Part shown: positions 6,618-15,526 of the stretch, piece by piece
Layout of the letters: each line of letters starts with the position of its first letter
Numbering within the stretch: the stretch's first letter is position 1
Source of the DNA: Desulfobacterales bacterium
GTDB lineage: Bacteria; Desulfobacterota; DSM-4660; Desulfatiglandales; Desulfatiglandaceae
Length of the DNA stretch: 32,736 nucleotides
Reading direction: 5' to 3'
NCBI GenBank assembly: GCA_027027005.1
Contig: JALVMN010000250.1
Coordinates: 1-32,736 of the forward strand
Made by a program: the position numbers and the translations under genes
Notes under the pieces: model-generated
What the model was told of the DNA's origin: nothing
The model's input: the letters and a program-made list of their open reading frames with translations, nothing else
Database searches by the model: none

Positions 6618-8861
6618 ATGGAGCTTTATCTATTTTGTCTGATTGTGCTTGCCTCTCTTGCCGTCTTTGACCTGATGGTGGGGGTCAGCAATGACGCTGT
6701 AAATTTTCTGAACTCTTCCATAGGCTCCAGGGTGGCACCCAGACATATAATCATGATTGTGGCCAGCCTCGGGATACTGGCCGGTGTGACATTTTCCAGC
6801 GGTATGATGGAGGTGGCCAGAAAGGGCATTTTTCACCCCAGATACTTCCTCATGCCGGAACTCATCACCATCTTTCTGGCCGTCATGCTGGCAGATGTCC
6901 TGCTCCTGGACCTTTTCAATACCTTTGGAATGCCCACATCCACCACTGTCTCCATCGTGTTTGAGTTGCTGGGCGCTGCCGTTGCCCTCTCTCTTCTAAA
7001 AATACTGGCCCAGGGCTCGAGCCTTGGAGAGATGGTAAAATACATCAATACGGCCAAGGCCCTGGCCATTATAATGGGAATTCTTCTCTCTGTGGTGGTG
7101 GCCTTTGTCTCAGGAGTGATCGCCCAGTTCCTAACGCGGTTGCTCTTTACCTTTGACTATCTCCCTAGGCTTAAACGCTATGGCGCCCTTTGGGGGGGTA
7201 TTGCCCTTTCAGTTATCACCTATTTCATCCTGATTAAAGGCTCAAAGGGGGCTTCATTCCTCACCCCTGAGACTGTCAAGTGGATCAAAGAGCACAGCCT
7301 TATTATCCTCTCCTTCAATTTTCTCATCTTTGCCGTCATTTTTAACTTTCTCACCATGTTTACCAGGATAAACATCTTGAGGCCCATCGTGCTCATCGGG
7401 ACATTCTCGCTTGCCATGGCGTTTGCAGCAAATGACCTGGTAAATTTCATCGGGGTTCCTCTGGCAGGGCTCAGTGCATACAGGGTGGCCACCAATTCTG
7501 GCAGTCCGCTCACAGCCACCATGGAGGCATTGGAAAGACCGGTCCAGACCGACACCGCCCTCTTGCTCCTGGCAGGGGCCATCATGGTGGCAACACTATG
7601 GATGTCGCGAAAGGCAAGGACCGTGACCAGTACCGAGGTGAACCTGGCGCGACAGGATATCGGGATTGAAAGGTTTGGTTCATCCTTTTTTTCCAGGGTT
7701 ATAGTTGGTGCGGCCTGGTCTGCCGTGGGTTTTGCCAGGAGAGTGATTCCTGCCAAGATCCGCAGGGCAATTGCCCTGCGTCTGGATCCAGGAAAAACCA
7801 CCCTGATTCCTACCCCAAATGGTATCAAGCCCTCCTTTGACCTAGTGCGGGCATCGGTAAACCTTGTGGTGGCAAGCGCCATCATCTCCCTTGCCACATC
7901 GCTCAAGCTGCCCCTTTCCACCACCTATGTCACATTCATGGTGGCCATGGGCACCTCTCTGGCAGACCAGGCGTGGGGAAGGGAAAGCGCGGTTTACAGG
8001 GTGACCGGGGTGATCACCGTGATCGGTGGATGGTTTTTCACTGCTCTAGCAGCCTTCACCACTGCCTTTCTGTTTGCCATGGCCATTTATTTCTTCAGGT
8101 TTTTTGCAGTGTTAGGCCTGATGGCCTTAGTGTCGGCCTCTCTCTTTGCCTCTTACAGATACCACATCAAAAAAGAGAAGGAAAAGGAAGAGATGGAGGC
8201 CTTGACCGCGGTATCGCTCGAGGATCCAAGAGCGGCCATTGTCACCACCTTTGAGCAGACCGGCCAATTCCTGAGGTCTATCGCAGACAATCTGGATACA
8301 TGCTTTGAGGCCTCCTTTTCAGAGGACCTGGAGCGGCTGAGGGATGCAAAAAGCCGAATCGAACAGATCGATACCCAGAGTACGCTCATAATAAATAATA
8401 TTTTTGCAGCCCTCCCCGTCCTTCAAGGAGAGGAAATAGATCGCAGCGCTCAATATGGCAAAACCACTGGTGTTATCCAGGCCATAGCCGCATCTCACCG
8501 GGACATAGTGGTTCAAGCCTGTCGGCATTTTGAAAACTATCACCCTGGATTTACCGAGGACCAGAAAGAAGAGCTCAGACATGTGAAGGCCTTTGTGACA
8601 CGCCTCTTGTGGAATACCGCCATAATGCTCATGAGGAGAAAAAAGGTGGACTTTAATTACATAGACAATCAATATGAAAGATTAAAGGAACTGATTGATG
8701 AATGTGAGAAGAGCCAGGCCCTAAGAATCCATGAAGGTAAGGCCAGGCCCAAGGTTAATATCCTGTTTTACGCCCTGTTGGAAAATTGTCTCAGGATTTG
8801 CCAGGAGACAAGGGAGTTGCTCGAGGTCTTCAGAGATTCCCTAGGGCTGGCAAGCAAGTGA
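6618..8861 (+). CDS. Pit-type inorganic phosphate transporter with PhoU-like C-terminal domain
   Basis: A 747-residue membrane protein. The two inverted PHO4 signature regions are visible, GVSNDAVNFLNSSIGSR (about 22-38) and FAANDLVNFIGVPLAG in the second half, each with an 'ND' pair typical of Pit/PiT transporters. About twelve hydrophobic segments run to FLFAMAIYFFRFFAVLGLMALVSASLF. After a charged KKEKEKEEME linker, the last ~210 residues are soluble and helical and resemble PhoU/DUF47 regulators. Ordinary Pit proteins are 420-520 residues, so the extension is notable. It imports phosphate with a cation at the inner membrane. The ATG at 6618 is chosen because an AGGA precedes it and the protein then starts like other family members; the frame is also open from a TTG at 6570. 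The DUF47 gene follows 23 bases later. Confidence 0.88.
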   Translation: MELYLFCLIVLASLAVFDLMVGVSNDAVNFLNSSIGSRVAPRHIIMIVASLGILAGVTFSSGMMEVARKGIFHPRYFLMPELITIFLAVMLADVLLLDLFNTFGMPTSTTVSIVFELLGAAVALSLLKILAQGSSLGEMVKYINTAKALAIIMGILLSVVVAFVSGVIAQFLTRLLFTFDYLPRLKRYGALWGGIALSVITYFILIKGSKGASFLTPETVKWIKEHSLIILSFNFLIFAVIFNFLTMFTRINILRPIVLIGTFSLAMAFAANDLVNFIGVPLAGLSAYRVATNSGSPLTATMEALERPVQTDTALLLLAGAIMVATLWMSRKARTVTSTEVNLARQDIGIERFGSSFFSRVIVGAAWSAVGFARRVIPAKIRRAIALRLDPGKTTLIPTPNGIKPSFDLVRASVNLVVASAIISLATSLKLPLSTTYVTFMVAMGTSLADQAWGRESAVYRVTGVITVIGGWFFTALAAFTTAFLFAMAIYFFRFFAVLGLMALVSASLFASYRYHIKKEKEKEEMEALTAVSLEDPRAAIVTTFEQTGQFLRSIADNLDTCFEASFSEDLERLRDAKSRIEQIDTQSTLIINNIFAALPVLQGEEIDRSAQYGKTTGVIQAIAASHRDIVVQACRHFENYHPGFTEDQKEELRHVKAFVTRLLWNTAIMLMRRKKVDFNYIDNQYERLKELIDECEKSQALRIHEGKARPKVNILFYALLENCLRICQETRELLEVFRDSLGLASK

Positions 8862-8884
8862 GATATTCTGATAGGAGGTAGCCC

Positions 8885-9577
8885 ATGCGTATCCCTCTGG
8901 TTTCGATGTTAAAGACATCACCATTTGAAGGACTCTTGGAGCATGCTGAAAAGGTGCGGGAGTGTGCATGGGTATTCCAGCAGGCAGTGGAATGCTATGC
9001 CACAGAAAAGTGCGAGGAATTCGACTCTCTTCGCGATGAAGTAGTCAAGCTCGAGAGCGAGGCAGATGCCATAAAGAGGAGGATAAGGGGGCACCTGCCA
9101 AAGGGCACCCGCATGCCGGTGTCCCGGTTTGAGCTGTTTCTCTACATCAGGGAACAGGACAAGGTGCTGGATTCAGTGGAAGAGTCTCTAAACTGGCTCT
9201 CCTATCGGGTGAGGCCTGGGATACCTGAAAATCTCAAGAAGGATGTGTTCGTGTTTGTGGACTCGGTCATAGAGCCCATTGAGATGCTAAGCAAGATGGT
9301 ATCAGAGGCCAAGAAGTATTTTGAGACCTACTCGGAAAAGCAGAGAAGGATCGTAAAAGAGATCATTCATCAACTACGTCGCCAAGAGCACGAAGCAGAT
9401 GAACTGGAAGACGAGCTGAAGATCAAGATATTCTCGCTGGAAAAGGACCCTGTGACCATCTTTCACATGATCAGGCTATGCGAGATAATCGGCTCCATTG
9501 CTGATCACGCAGAGAATGCAGGCGACATGATGAGGGCCATGATCGCCAAGCGAAAAGGGGCCTTTTTTGGAGATTAA
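8885..9577 (+). CDS. DUF47/PhoU-like phosphate-transport accessory protein
   Basis: The 230-residue all-helical protein matches the TIGR00153/DUF47 family: FEGLLEHAEKVRECAWVF at the N-terminus, an E-x3-D-x2-K/R pattern (SLRDEVVKLESEADAIKRRI) and a repeat of that motif (RRQEHEADELEDELKIKIF). It ends with RLCEIIGSIADHAENAGDMM, the second metal-binding E-x3-D-x2-E-x3-D-like site. Genes of this family usually sit beside pit genes and are thought to gate or regulate Pit transport. AGGAGGT precedes the ATG, and the gene follows the transporter by 23 bases, so they form an operon. The stop lies six bases from the convergent DUF1667 gene. Confidence 0.88.
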   Translation: MRIPLVSMLKTSPFEGLLEHAEKVRECAWVFQQAVECYATEKCEEFDSLRDEVVKLESEADAIKRRIRGHLPKGTRMPVSRFELFLYIREQDKVLDSVEESLNWLSYRVRPGIPENLKKDVFVFVDSVIEPIEMLSKMVSEAKKYFETYSEKQRRIVKEIIHQLRRQEHEADELEDELKIKIFSLEKDPVTIFHMIRLCEIIGSIADHAENAGDMMRAMIAKRKGAFFGD

Positions 9578-9583
9578 AAGTCT

Positions 9584-9958
9584 TCAGGCCCTTTCAACCG
9601 CCCTTGTGGCTATGATGTTACAGGGTGTGCCGGCAGGATTTGCCAGGATCACCTGGCCTATGTTTACAGGGGCCTTCACCCTCACCCTCTTTATCTCTTC
9701 CATGACCGAGGAGATTGATTCCAGAGGAATGGGGGCATCTGTGCGGACACTTGCAAGGGCGAAGTTCCCCCCTTCCACCAGTACGCTGCTGGCAATGGTC
9801 CTAAGGGGCTGGATCACCTCCTGGCGAACCCACTTGTCGCCCTTCTTGCAAAGGGCACCGGTGACCTCCTGGACCTGTGGTCCCGAGCTTGTCTCCCTTA
9901 ACTCCACCTCCACATAACACCCGTTGGGACACAATACACACACAAGACCTTTTCTCAT
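9584..9958 (-). CDS. DUF1667 protein (small Fe-S/redox partner of an FAD oxidoreductase)
   Basis: The 124-residue protein starts KGLVCVLCPNGCYVEVEL, with Cys7, Cys10, Cys14 and later Cys37 (GALCKKG), a likely metal or Fe-S ligand set. A basic GDKWVRQEVIQPLRTI segment and APIPLESISSVMEEIKRV complete the DUF1667 pattern. In other bacteria and archaea this family is encoded beside a GlpA/LhgO-like flavoprotein and an FAD/NAD oxidoreductase, exactly as here. It probably carries electrons within that complex. Its ATG overlaps the stop of the upstream gene by four bases, so it is translationally coupled and is the last gene of the four-gene operon that begins with abfD. Confidence 0.85.
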   Translation of the reverse strand: MRKGLVCVLCPNGCYVEVELRETSSGPQVQEVTGALCKKGDKWVRQEVIQPLRTIASSVLVEGGNFALASVRTDAPIPLESISSVMEEIKRVRVKAPVNIGQVILANPAGTPCNIIATRAVERA

Positions 9959-11208
9959 CCCTCAACTCCCACCACAAGGGATTGGACGCCCTTCAATCTG
10001 TCTTTCTCCACCTTGATGCGAAGCATTACTGCCGGGTGCATCTTGATCTTTTTCTTCCTCAATATCCCCTTGCCGTCTTGATCCCTTATTACAATGGCCT
10101 TGTTGTCCACCGGTCCGCTCACTCTGGCCGAGAGCACAAAGTCCAGTTGCCCGCTCACTTTGTGGGGCAAGACATACCTCACTCCTTTGCCAGGTCTCAT
10201 TTGAATATACGATTCAAATGGCCTCATCTCTCCCATGGCATAAAGGGCAGCATAAGAGCCGGCAATTTCGGCCTCTTCTGAGACATCGTCCACCACATCA
10301 TGGACCTGGAGCACATTGCCGCAGGAAAATATCCCCGGGACGGTTGTCATCAGGGTGTCATCCACCACTGCGCCACCGGTCACCTGGTGAATCTCCACAC
10401 CGGCCTGGCGGGAGAGTTCGTTTTCAGGGATGAGGCCCACTGAAAGGAGGAGGGTGTCACATGGAATGAATTCCTCGCTTCCGGGAATCGGTCTCCTTGC
10501 CTGGTCCACCTTAGCTACGGTGACTCCGCTGAGCCTTCTTCCTCCGTGAATCTCCACCACAGTGGTGCTGAGATGGAGGGGGATACCGTAGTCCTCCAGG
10601 CATTGCCGGATATTTCGAGGGAGCCCGCTTGCATATGGGAGTATTTCATAGACCCCTTTCACCCTGGCCCCTTCCAGGACAAGCCTCCGAGCCATTATGA
10701 GGCCGATATCGCCAGAGCCAAGTATCACCGCTTCATTTCCCACCATTATGTTCTGAAGATTTATGAGATTCTGGGCTACCCCTGCAGTGTAAACACCTGT
10801 GGGCCTTGTCCCCGGGAGCATGATGGCCCCGGCTGTCCGCTCCCTGCAACCCATGGCCAGGATCACTGAGCCTGCATCTATCTCCATGAGCCCTTGCCTT
10901 GAGCTTGCAACCAGTCTTTTCTCGGCACTTAGGGAAAGCACCATGGTATTGAGCATCACCTCAATGGCAAGGGCATTCAGTTCATCAATGAAACGCTGGG
11001 CATATTCGGGTCCACTCAAGGCCTCCTTGAACCGGTGAAGCCCGAATCCATCGTGAATACACTGGTTCAATATGCCTCCAAGGACCTGCCCCCTTTCCAG
11101 CAGAAGCACATCTCTTGCCCCCTGCTTCCTGGCAGAGATTGCCGCAGCAAGCCCTGCAGGCCCCCCGCCTATCACCACCACATCCCTTTTTATCTTCTTT
11201 ACACTCAT
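9955..11208 (-). CDS. FAD/NAD(P)-dependent oxidoreductase (middle subunit of LhgO/GlpA-like trio)
   Basis: The 417-residue flavoprotein starts with a dinucleotide fold VVVIGGGPAGLAAAI (10-24) and contains a second NAD-binding motif AVILGSGDIGLIMARRL in mid-protein. A third conserved stretch, GIFSCGNVLQVHDVVDDVSEEAEIAGSYAA, matches the 'GdG' FAD motif of class-II pyridine nucleotide-disulfide oxidoreductases. The redox-active CxxxxC pair of glutathione reductase is not apparent; CIHDGFGLHRF occupies part of that region. It is expected to pass electrons between the hydroxyacid-oxidising flavoprotein and NAD(P) or another carrier. Four-base ATGA overlaps join it to both neighbours, strongly implying one complex. 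Confidence 0.85.
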   Translation of the reverse strand: MSVKKIKRDVVVIGGGPAGLAAAISARKQGARDVLLLERGQVLGGILNQCIHDGFGLHRFKEALSGPEYAQRFIDELNALAIEVMLNTMVLSLSAEKRLVASSRQGLMEIDAGSVILAMGCRERTAGAIMLPGTRPTGVYTAGVAQNLINLQNIMVGNEAVILGSGDIGLIMARRLVLEGARVKGVYEILPYASGLPRNIRQCLEDYGIPLHLSTTVVEIHGGRRLSGVTVAKVDQARRPIPGSEEFIPCDTLLLSVGLIPENELSRQAGVEIHQVTGGAVVDDTLMTTVPGIFSCGNVLQVHDVVDDVSEEAEIAGSYAALYAMGEMRPFESYIQMRPGKGVRYVLPHKVSGQLDFVLSARVSGPVDNKAIVIRDQDGKGILRKKKIKMHPAVMLRIKVEKDRLKGVQSLVVGVEG

Positions 11209-12689
11209 TTAGGCTGCCTCATATACCCTGTAAAAAGGTATGATCCTTCCTTGTATGAAAAAAAGTCCTCTGGCCTGTATCCAAAATCTTGCTCCAGGAT
11301 CTGGACTATCTTCGGAAGGCAGAACCCACCCTGACACCTACCCATCATTACCCTGGCCCTGAATTTGAGCCCGGAGATACATTTGATCCCCAGGGGATTC
11401 TGGATCGCATCCAACACTTCCTTTTTGGTGATCTGCTCGCACCTGCATACCACCTCACCATAGTCAGGGTCCTGGCTAATGAGGTCTGCCTGCTCCTCTC
11501 GAGAGAGCTCGTGAAAAAACCCGGCCCCCCCTTCCCTTTGAGGCTGAAAATCCTCCCTTTCCTCCAGGGGGATGAGCTCTGAGACGAGGGAGCGCACCAT
11601 GGTGGCGATGGCAGGAGAGCAGGTAAGCCCCGGGCTCTCTATGCCCACTAGGTTGATAAATCCCGGTACATCCTTTCTGCTTTCAATGACAAAGTCCTTG
11701 AACCCTCCAATCTCTGGTGGATTCTGTTTGGCCCTGATCCCGGAGAAACTGCGGATTATGTCCGAGGTGGTCAGAGACGGCAACAAGGCCTCTCCTTCCT
11801 CCCTGAGCCTGCCCATGATGTAAGAGGTGGTGGCCCAGTCTTCAGGGGAATCTATGTATTCATTGCTGGGGCCCACCAGGATATTGCCATCCACTGTCTT
11901 CGTGAGGTGAATCCCAAGGCCTGCCTTTCCCTTGTGGGGGGCAGGATAGACCAGGGTGGAGAGGTGATGTCCCAGCCGCTTGTCCAGGACCAGGTATTCG
12001 CCCCTGCAAGGATAAATGCTATAGTCATTTATCCCCACCATCCTGGCGATCCTGTCAGAGAACACCCCTGCCGAATTTATGAGCACCTTGGAGGCGAACT
12101 TCTCGCCATCCTTGGTGGTCACCAGGAAGCCTGAGTCATTTTTTTCGATACCAGTGACCTGGCGTCCCAGGAAATACTCCACTCCGTTTTGATGGGCATT
12201 TTCGGCAAGTGCAATGGTCAAGCCGTAGGGGCAAACGATCCCGGTGGAAGGTGAGTAGAGGGCCAAGAGCCCGCTTACCCCTGGTTGGAGCCTCTGCATC
12301 TGCTCGGGCCTCAGGATCTCGAGCCCCGGCACCCCGTTTGCCTCACCTTGCTCCTTCAGCTTGTAAAGGGTGGGAATTTCATCTTCGTGGCTGGCAACGG
12401 TGAGCTTTCCAATGTAGTCAATCTTGACCTTGAGTTGGGCACAAAGCTCCTGCATCATGGAGTTTCCCTCCACGTCCAGCTTGGCCCGCAAGGTGCCAGG
12501 GGTATAGTGGATGCCCGAGTGGAGCACGCCGCTGTTGCGGGAACTGGTCCCCATGCCCACGTCCAGCTCCTTTTCCAGCACCGCCACGCTCAGCCGGTAT
12601 CTGGAAAGCTCCCGGGCAATGGCGTTTCCCACCACCCCGGCACCGATGATGAGGCAGTCATAAAGGGAGGGAACAACAGGCGCTACCAT
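11205..12689 (-). CDS. L-2-hydroxyglutarate/glycerol-3-phosphate dehydrogenase-like flavoprotein with BFD [2Fe-2S] domain
   Basis: The 494-residue protein has an N-terminal DAO-type FAD fold (CLIIGAGVVGNAIAREL, 12-28) and the segment SSRNSGVLHSGIHYTPGTLRA (49-69), a close match to the 'RNSGViHsGiyY.pg..Ka' motif of LhgO-type L-2-hydroxyglutarate dehydrogenases. GKLTVAS and SPSTGIVCPYGLTIALAENA also fit. The C-terminus is a BFD-like [2Fe-2S] domain with Cys415, Cys417, Cys452 and Cys457 (CRC ... CQGGFC). Simple LhgO lacks this domain; archaeal/anaerobic GlpA-like trios have it. The substrate is probably a 2-hydroxyacid or glycerol 3-phosphate. No glycerol kinase or facilitator is nearby; instead the upstream gene, 19 bases away, is 4-hydroxybutyryl-CoA dehydratase, so a hydroxyacid is more likely. 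Confidence 0.8.
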   Translation of the reverse strand: MVAPVVPSLYDCLIIGAGVVGNAIARELSRYRLSVAVLEKELDVGMGTSSRNSGVLHSGIHYTPGTLRAKLDVEGNSMMQELCAQLKVKIDYIGKLTVASHEDEIPTLYKLKEQGEANGVPGLEILRPEQMQRLQPGVSGLLALYSPSTGIVCPYGLTIALAENAHQNGVEYFLGRQVTGIEKNDSGFLVTTKDGEKFASKVLINSAGVFSDRIARMVGINDYSIYPCRGEYLVLDKRLGHHLSTLVYPAPHKGKAGLGIHLTKTVDGNILVGPSNEYIDSPEDWATTSYIMGRLREEGEALLPSLTTSDIIRSFSGIRAKQNPPEIGGFKDFVIESRKDVPGFINLVGIESPGLTCSPAIATMVRSLVSELIPLEEREDFQPQREGGAGFFHELSREEQADLISQDPDYGEVVCRCEQITKKEVLDAIQNPLGIKCISGLKFRARVMMGRCQGGFCLPKIVQILEQDFGYRPEDFFSYKEGSYLFTGYMRQPK

Positions 12690-12708
12690 TGAGACCGCCC
12701 CCCTTGCC

Positions 12709-14145
12709 CTATTCCTCTATTCCTGCCAGCCGTTTTGCAGCCTTCTTTTTCCTTTCCAGGTCTGTTTCTCTTAGGATGGTAATCCTGTGGGCCTCAGGGG
12801 AGCCCCCGCCGTGGATGTCAGAGATGGTGTCGGCGCTCTCCATGGCAAGCTTTTCGGCCAGTCTGTACATCCTTATGCGGTTTTCAACAGGAACCTCGGG
12901 CACTGCCTTTAGGTATTTCTTGAGAAGGGGGCCGATCTCAGGGTTTTCCAGGTCTTTGTCAGAGGGGAGATCCGCCACAAATCCCCCGCATATGTCCACC
13001 ATGAGCCTTATGGACTCGGGCAGTTCGCGGCCCTCATGGATCTTTGAGGCATTTGCCAGCACGGTGTCGATGTAGTAAGAGCCAGAAGGTTGCCTCTTGC
13101 CCTCGTAGGAGGCTGCCAGGCAGCATCCGTAAAGGGTCTCGGCCCTATGGATCATGTCAATTACCTTTTGCTTCAGGTGACTGGCCTTGGCCGTGCCATT
13201 GTACTCCATAAGGGTGAGGGCTGTGCCCACCATCACATCGATCTTTCCGGATTTGCAACCACCGTGGCTCTGGCGATGGAAGGCAGAGAAACGAATCACC
13301 ATCTCGGATGCAAACTCCACCTCTCCACACATGAAGACACGCTCCCAGGGGACGAAGACATCGTTGAAGATCAGGGTGGGGCAATACTTGGAATAGCGCA
13401 CGTTCCCAATGTCGCACCCCTCCAGTTCGCGCTTGTCCAGGCTTGAGCGGCCCACCACATGGATCAGGCCGGGAGTGTCAGGGGGTATGGCAAATGCAAT
13501 TGCATAGTCCTCGTCGCCCTTTCGCATGGCCCTGGTGGGAAGGACAATGATTTCGTGGGAGGAAAGGGAGCCGGTCTGATGAACTTTTGCGCCCCTTACC
13601 ACAATGCCATCGTCACGCTTTTCCACGACTCTGAGGTACATGTCCTTGTCTTCCTGATCCGAAGGCCCTTTTGACCTGTCTCCCTTTACATCGGTGACCC
13701 CGGCATTGCCCACCAGGTCATTTTTCTGCATGTGTTTCAAGAACTCGATGAAGTTGTTGTAATAATTGGTGCCGTATTTCTGGTCAATGTTATAAGTGAC
13801 AATGGAGAGGGTTGAGAGGCAATCCAGGCCGGTGCAGCGTTGGTGACAGGTGCCCACATAATTTCCTAGGGCCCTGTTGAGCTTCACCCTTGCCACCAAG
13901 TCCTCAATGGATGCCGGGGGCAATGTGAAGCGGTTGACCGGCTCATTGATGAGAGGGCTCTGGGTGACCACCAGGTCTCTGTATTCATCCATATGGGCGA
14001 TCTCATAGGTGGCCCCGGTCGCCTCGATCCCGGCCCTCAGTCGGGGATTGTCCACCACACTGGTGATCTTTTCGCCAAACATGTATACTGTTGGATTCAG
14101 TGCAGCGATGGATTCAATATATTCCTCCTTCGTTTTTACAGCCAT
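12709..14145 (-). CDS. abfD: 4-hydroxybutyryl-CoA dehydratase / vinylacetyl-CoA isomerase
   Basis: The 478-residue protein belongs to the 4-hydroxyphenylacetate 3-hydroxylase/acyl-CoA-dehydrogenase-fold group. All four cluster ligands of the Clostridium aminobutyricum enzyme are present at the right spacing: Cys100 and Cys104 in GTCHQRC (for Cys99/Cys103), and His290 and Cys297 in FHRQSHGGCKSG (for His292/Cys299). This separates it from the monooxygenases of the same fold. The homotetramer uses FAD and a [4Fe-4S] cluster to convert 4-hydroxybutyryl-CoA to crotonyl-CoA and is oxygen-sensitive. AAGGAGGT precedes the ATG. It is the first gene of the minus-strand operon with three redox genes, and diverges from a succinyl-CoA-synthetase-like operon. 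GABA/4-hydroxybutyrate use or another hydroxyacyl-CoA route is possible. Confidence 0.93.
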   Translation of the reverse strand: MAVKTKEEYIESIAALNPTVYMFGEKITSVVDNPRLRAGIEATGATYEIAHMDEYRDLVVTQSPLINEPVNRFTLPPASIEDLVARVKLNRALGNYVGTCHQRCTGLDCLSTLSIVTYNIDQKYGTNYYNNFIEFLKHMQKNDLVGNAGVTDVKGDRSKGPSDQEDKDMYLRVVEKRDDGIVVRGAKVHQTGSLSSHEIIVLPTRAMRKGDEDYAIAFAIPPDTPGLIHVVGRSSLDKRELEGCDIGNVRYSKYCPTLIFNDVFVPWERVFMCGEVEFASEMVIRFSAFHRQSHGGCKSGKIDVMVGTALTLMEYNGTAKASHLKQKVIDMIHRAETLYGCCLAASYEGKRQPSGSYYIDTVLANASKIHEGRELPESIRLMVDICGGFVADLPSDKDLENPEIGPLLKKYLKAVPEVPVENRIRMYRLAEKLAMESADTISDIHGGGSPEAHRITILRETDLERKKKAAKRLAGIEE

Positions 14146-14241
14146 TCCCTATACCTCCTTCCAAAATGTGCAGGACGCCTCCAAAACTGCCTCATTCCAG
14201 AGACGCCCCATGAGCAAAAAATTATATTGATGTACGAATAC

Positions 14242-14268
14242 AATTTACGTATAACCCTGCTTTGTCAA
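14242..14268 (-). promoter_or_regulatory. Candidate abfD promoter with overlapping imperfect palindrome
   Basis: On the minus strand TTGACA (14263-14268) is followed after 15 bases by TAAATT (14242-14247), about 100 bases before the abfD start. The -10 region lies inside an imperfect inverted repeat with outer arms TACG and CGTA (about 14233-14251), which could bind a repressor. The short spacer keeps confidence moderate. Confidence 0.4.
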
Positions 14269-14310
14269 GTGTTTTTGTCTGCCCGCATTCTGGGTAGATA
14301 AATTTTATTT

Positions 14311-14340
14311 TTGATTCATGGGGGTTATCCCCCAAATCAA
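14311..14340 (+). promoter_or_regulatory. Hairpin in the leader of the acyl-CoA-ligase operon
   Basis: TTGATT (14311-14316) pairs with AATCAA (14335-14340), enclosing GGGGG-TTAT-CCCCC (14320-14333). No T-run follows, so it is not a classical terminator. It lies 15 bases before the GGAGG of the ligase beta subunit and could affect mRNA stability, initiation or protein binding. Confidence 0.45.
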
Positions 14341-14371
14341 TTCAGGTGACCTTTTGGAGGTGGAAGCTGAC

Positions 14372-15511
14372 ATGAGACTTCACGAGTACGAAGGACTGGA
14401 AAAATTCCAGCAGTTTGGGATCCCTGTGCCTGAAAGGGCCCTGGCAACCAGTGTGGAAGAGGCCCTGGAAGGTGCCGAAAGGATCGGCTACCCGGTCATG
14501 GTAAAGGCCCAGGTGCTGGTGGGGGGAAGGGGACTTGCCGGAGGCATCAAGGCGGCCAGCGACCCTGAAGAGCTCAGGGAAACCACCTTGAAGATGCTGG
14601 GCTCAAAGATTAAAGGCCTGGAGGTAAAGGAGTTGCTCATCACCCAGAAGGTGGAAATCGCCCAAGAAATGTACATGGGGATTACCATTGACGGCTTTGA
14701 GGGCAGAGCCGTGGTGCTTGTCTCAGCAGAAGGTGGCGTCCACATTGAAGAGGTGGCAGAGAAAAGCCCTGAAAAGGTTGCCTCCCGGTTCATTGACCCT
14801 TTTTTTGGATTTCACCTGTATCATGCAAGGAATCTCCTGAAAGAGATAGGGCTTAACGGCCCCCTCCTGGGTAAGGCCGCTTCAGTGCTCCATGCCCTCT
14901 ACAAGGTATTCAGCGAGTACGAAGCCCTTATCTGCGAGATCAACCCCATTGCCATTACCAAGGACGGAGGGCTCATTGCCCTTGACTCTGTCCTGGAGGT
15001 GGACAACTCGGCCCTGAGGCGCATCTCCCATCCACTCCCGGACCCGAAGGAGCGGATGGAAAACCCTTTGGAAAGGCTCGGCAGAGAGATAGGGGTCACC
15101 TATCTGGATCTGGACGGAGACATCGGCATAATATCGTCAGGGGCCGGGCTGGGGATGGCCAGCATGGACATAATAGGTGACAAGCTGAGGCCTGCCAACT
15201 TCCTGGAAACGGGCGGAGGGATCACAGAGGAGCTGCTTTACAAGTGCATGGATTTGGTGACCCGGAAGCCCGGCCTTAGGGCCATACTGATAAATGTCTA
15301 CGGAGGGATAAACCCTATCCATGAAGGGGCTAAAGGCGTGGTTCGATTCATCAAGGAGCGGGGGCTGGAAATTCCTGTGGTGGCCAAGGCCCTGGGAAAC
15401 AGGCAGGAAGAGACCTGGGAGATCCTCCGCTCAGGAGGCGTGCATGTGGTCACCGAGACCCCCACTGAAAAGGCCGTTGAAAGGCTATACCAGGTACTGG
15501 GTGTTGAGTAA
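14372..15511 (+). CDS. ADP-forming acyl-CoA synthetase, beta subunit (SucC-like)
   Basis: The 379-residue protein has an ATP-grasp N-terminal half (MRLHEYEGLEKFQQFGIPVP, VMVKAQVLVGGRGLAGGIK, ALICEINPIAI) and a ligase-CoA C-terminal half (GDIGIISSGAGLGMASMDII, NFLETGGG, ILINVYGGI), the normal SucC layout and length. With the alpha subunit it makes an acyl-CoA from an acid, CoA and ATP or GTP. The start at 14372 is preferred to an upstream in-frame ATG at 14318 because GGAGGTGG precedes it and MRLHEYEG is the typical family N-terminus. The usual substrate is succinate; divergence from abfD raises the possibility of 4-hydroxybutyrate or another hydroxyacid. I leave the gene symbol blank for that reason. 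Confidence 0.85.
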   Translation: MRLHEYEGLEKFQQFGIPVPERALATSVEEALEGAERIGYPVMVKAQVLVGGRGLAGGIKAASDPEELRETTLKMLGSKIKGLEVKELLITQKVEIAQEMYMGITIDGFEGRAVVLVSAEGGVHIEEVAEKSPEKVASRFIDPFFGFHLYHARNLLKEIGLNGPLLGKAASVLHALYKVFSEYEALICEINPIAITKDGGLIALDSVLEVDNSALRRISHPLPDPKERMENPLERLGREIGVTYLDLDGDIGIISSGAGLGMASMDIIGDKLRPANFLETGGGITEELLYKCMDLVTRKPGLRAILINVYGGINPIHEGAKGVVRFIKERGLEIPVVAKALGNRQEETWEILRSGGVHVVTETPTEKAVERLYQVLGVE

Positions 15512-15526
15512 GGAGGAGTGTCGAAA

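Noticed and set aside
7220-7924. 234-codon minus-strand open frame opposite the phosphate transporter
   Set aside because: Shadow of the transporter coding frame, with no family resemblance.
9553-9568. AAAAGG/CCTTTT hairpin at the end of the DUF47 gene as a bidirectional terminator
   Set aside because: It is inside the coding sequence, has a very short loop and a weak A-T stem; not enough to call a terminator.
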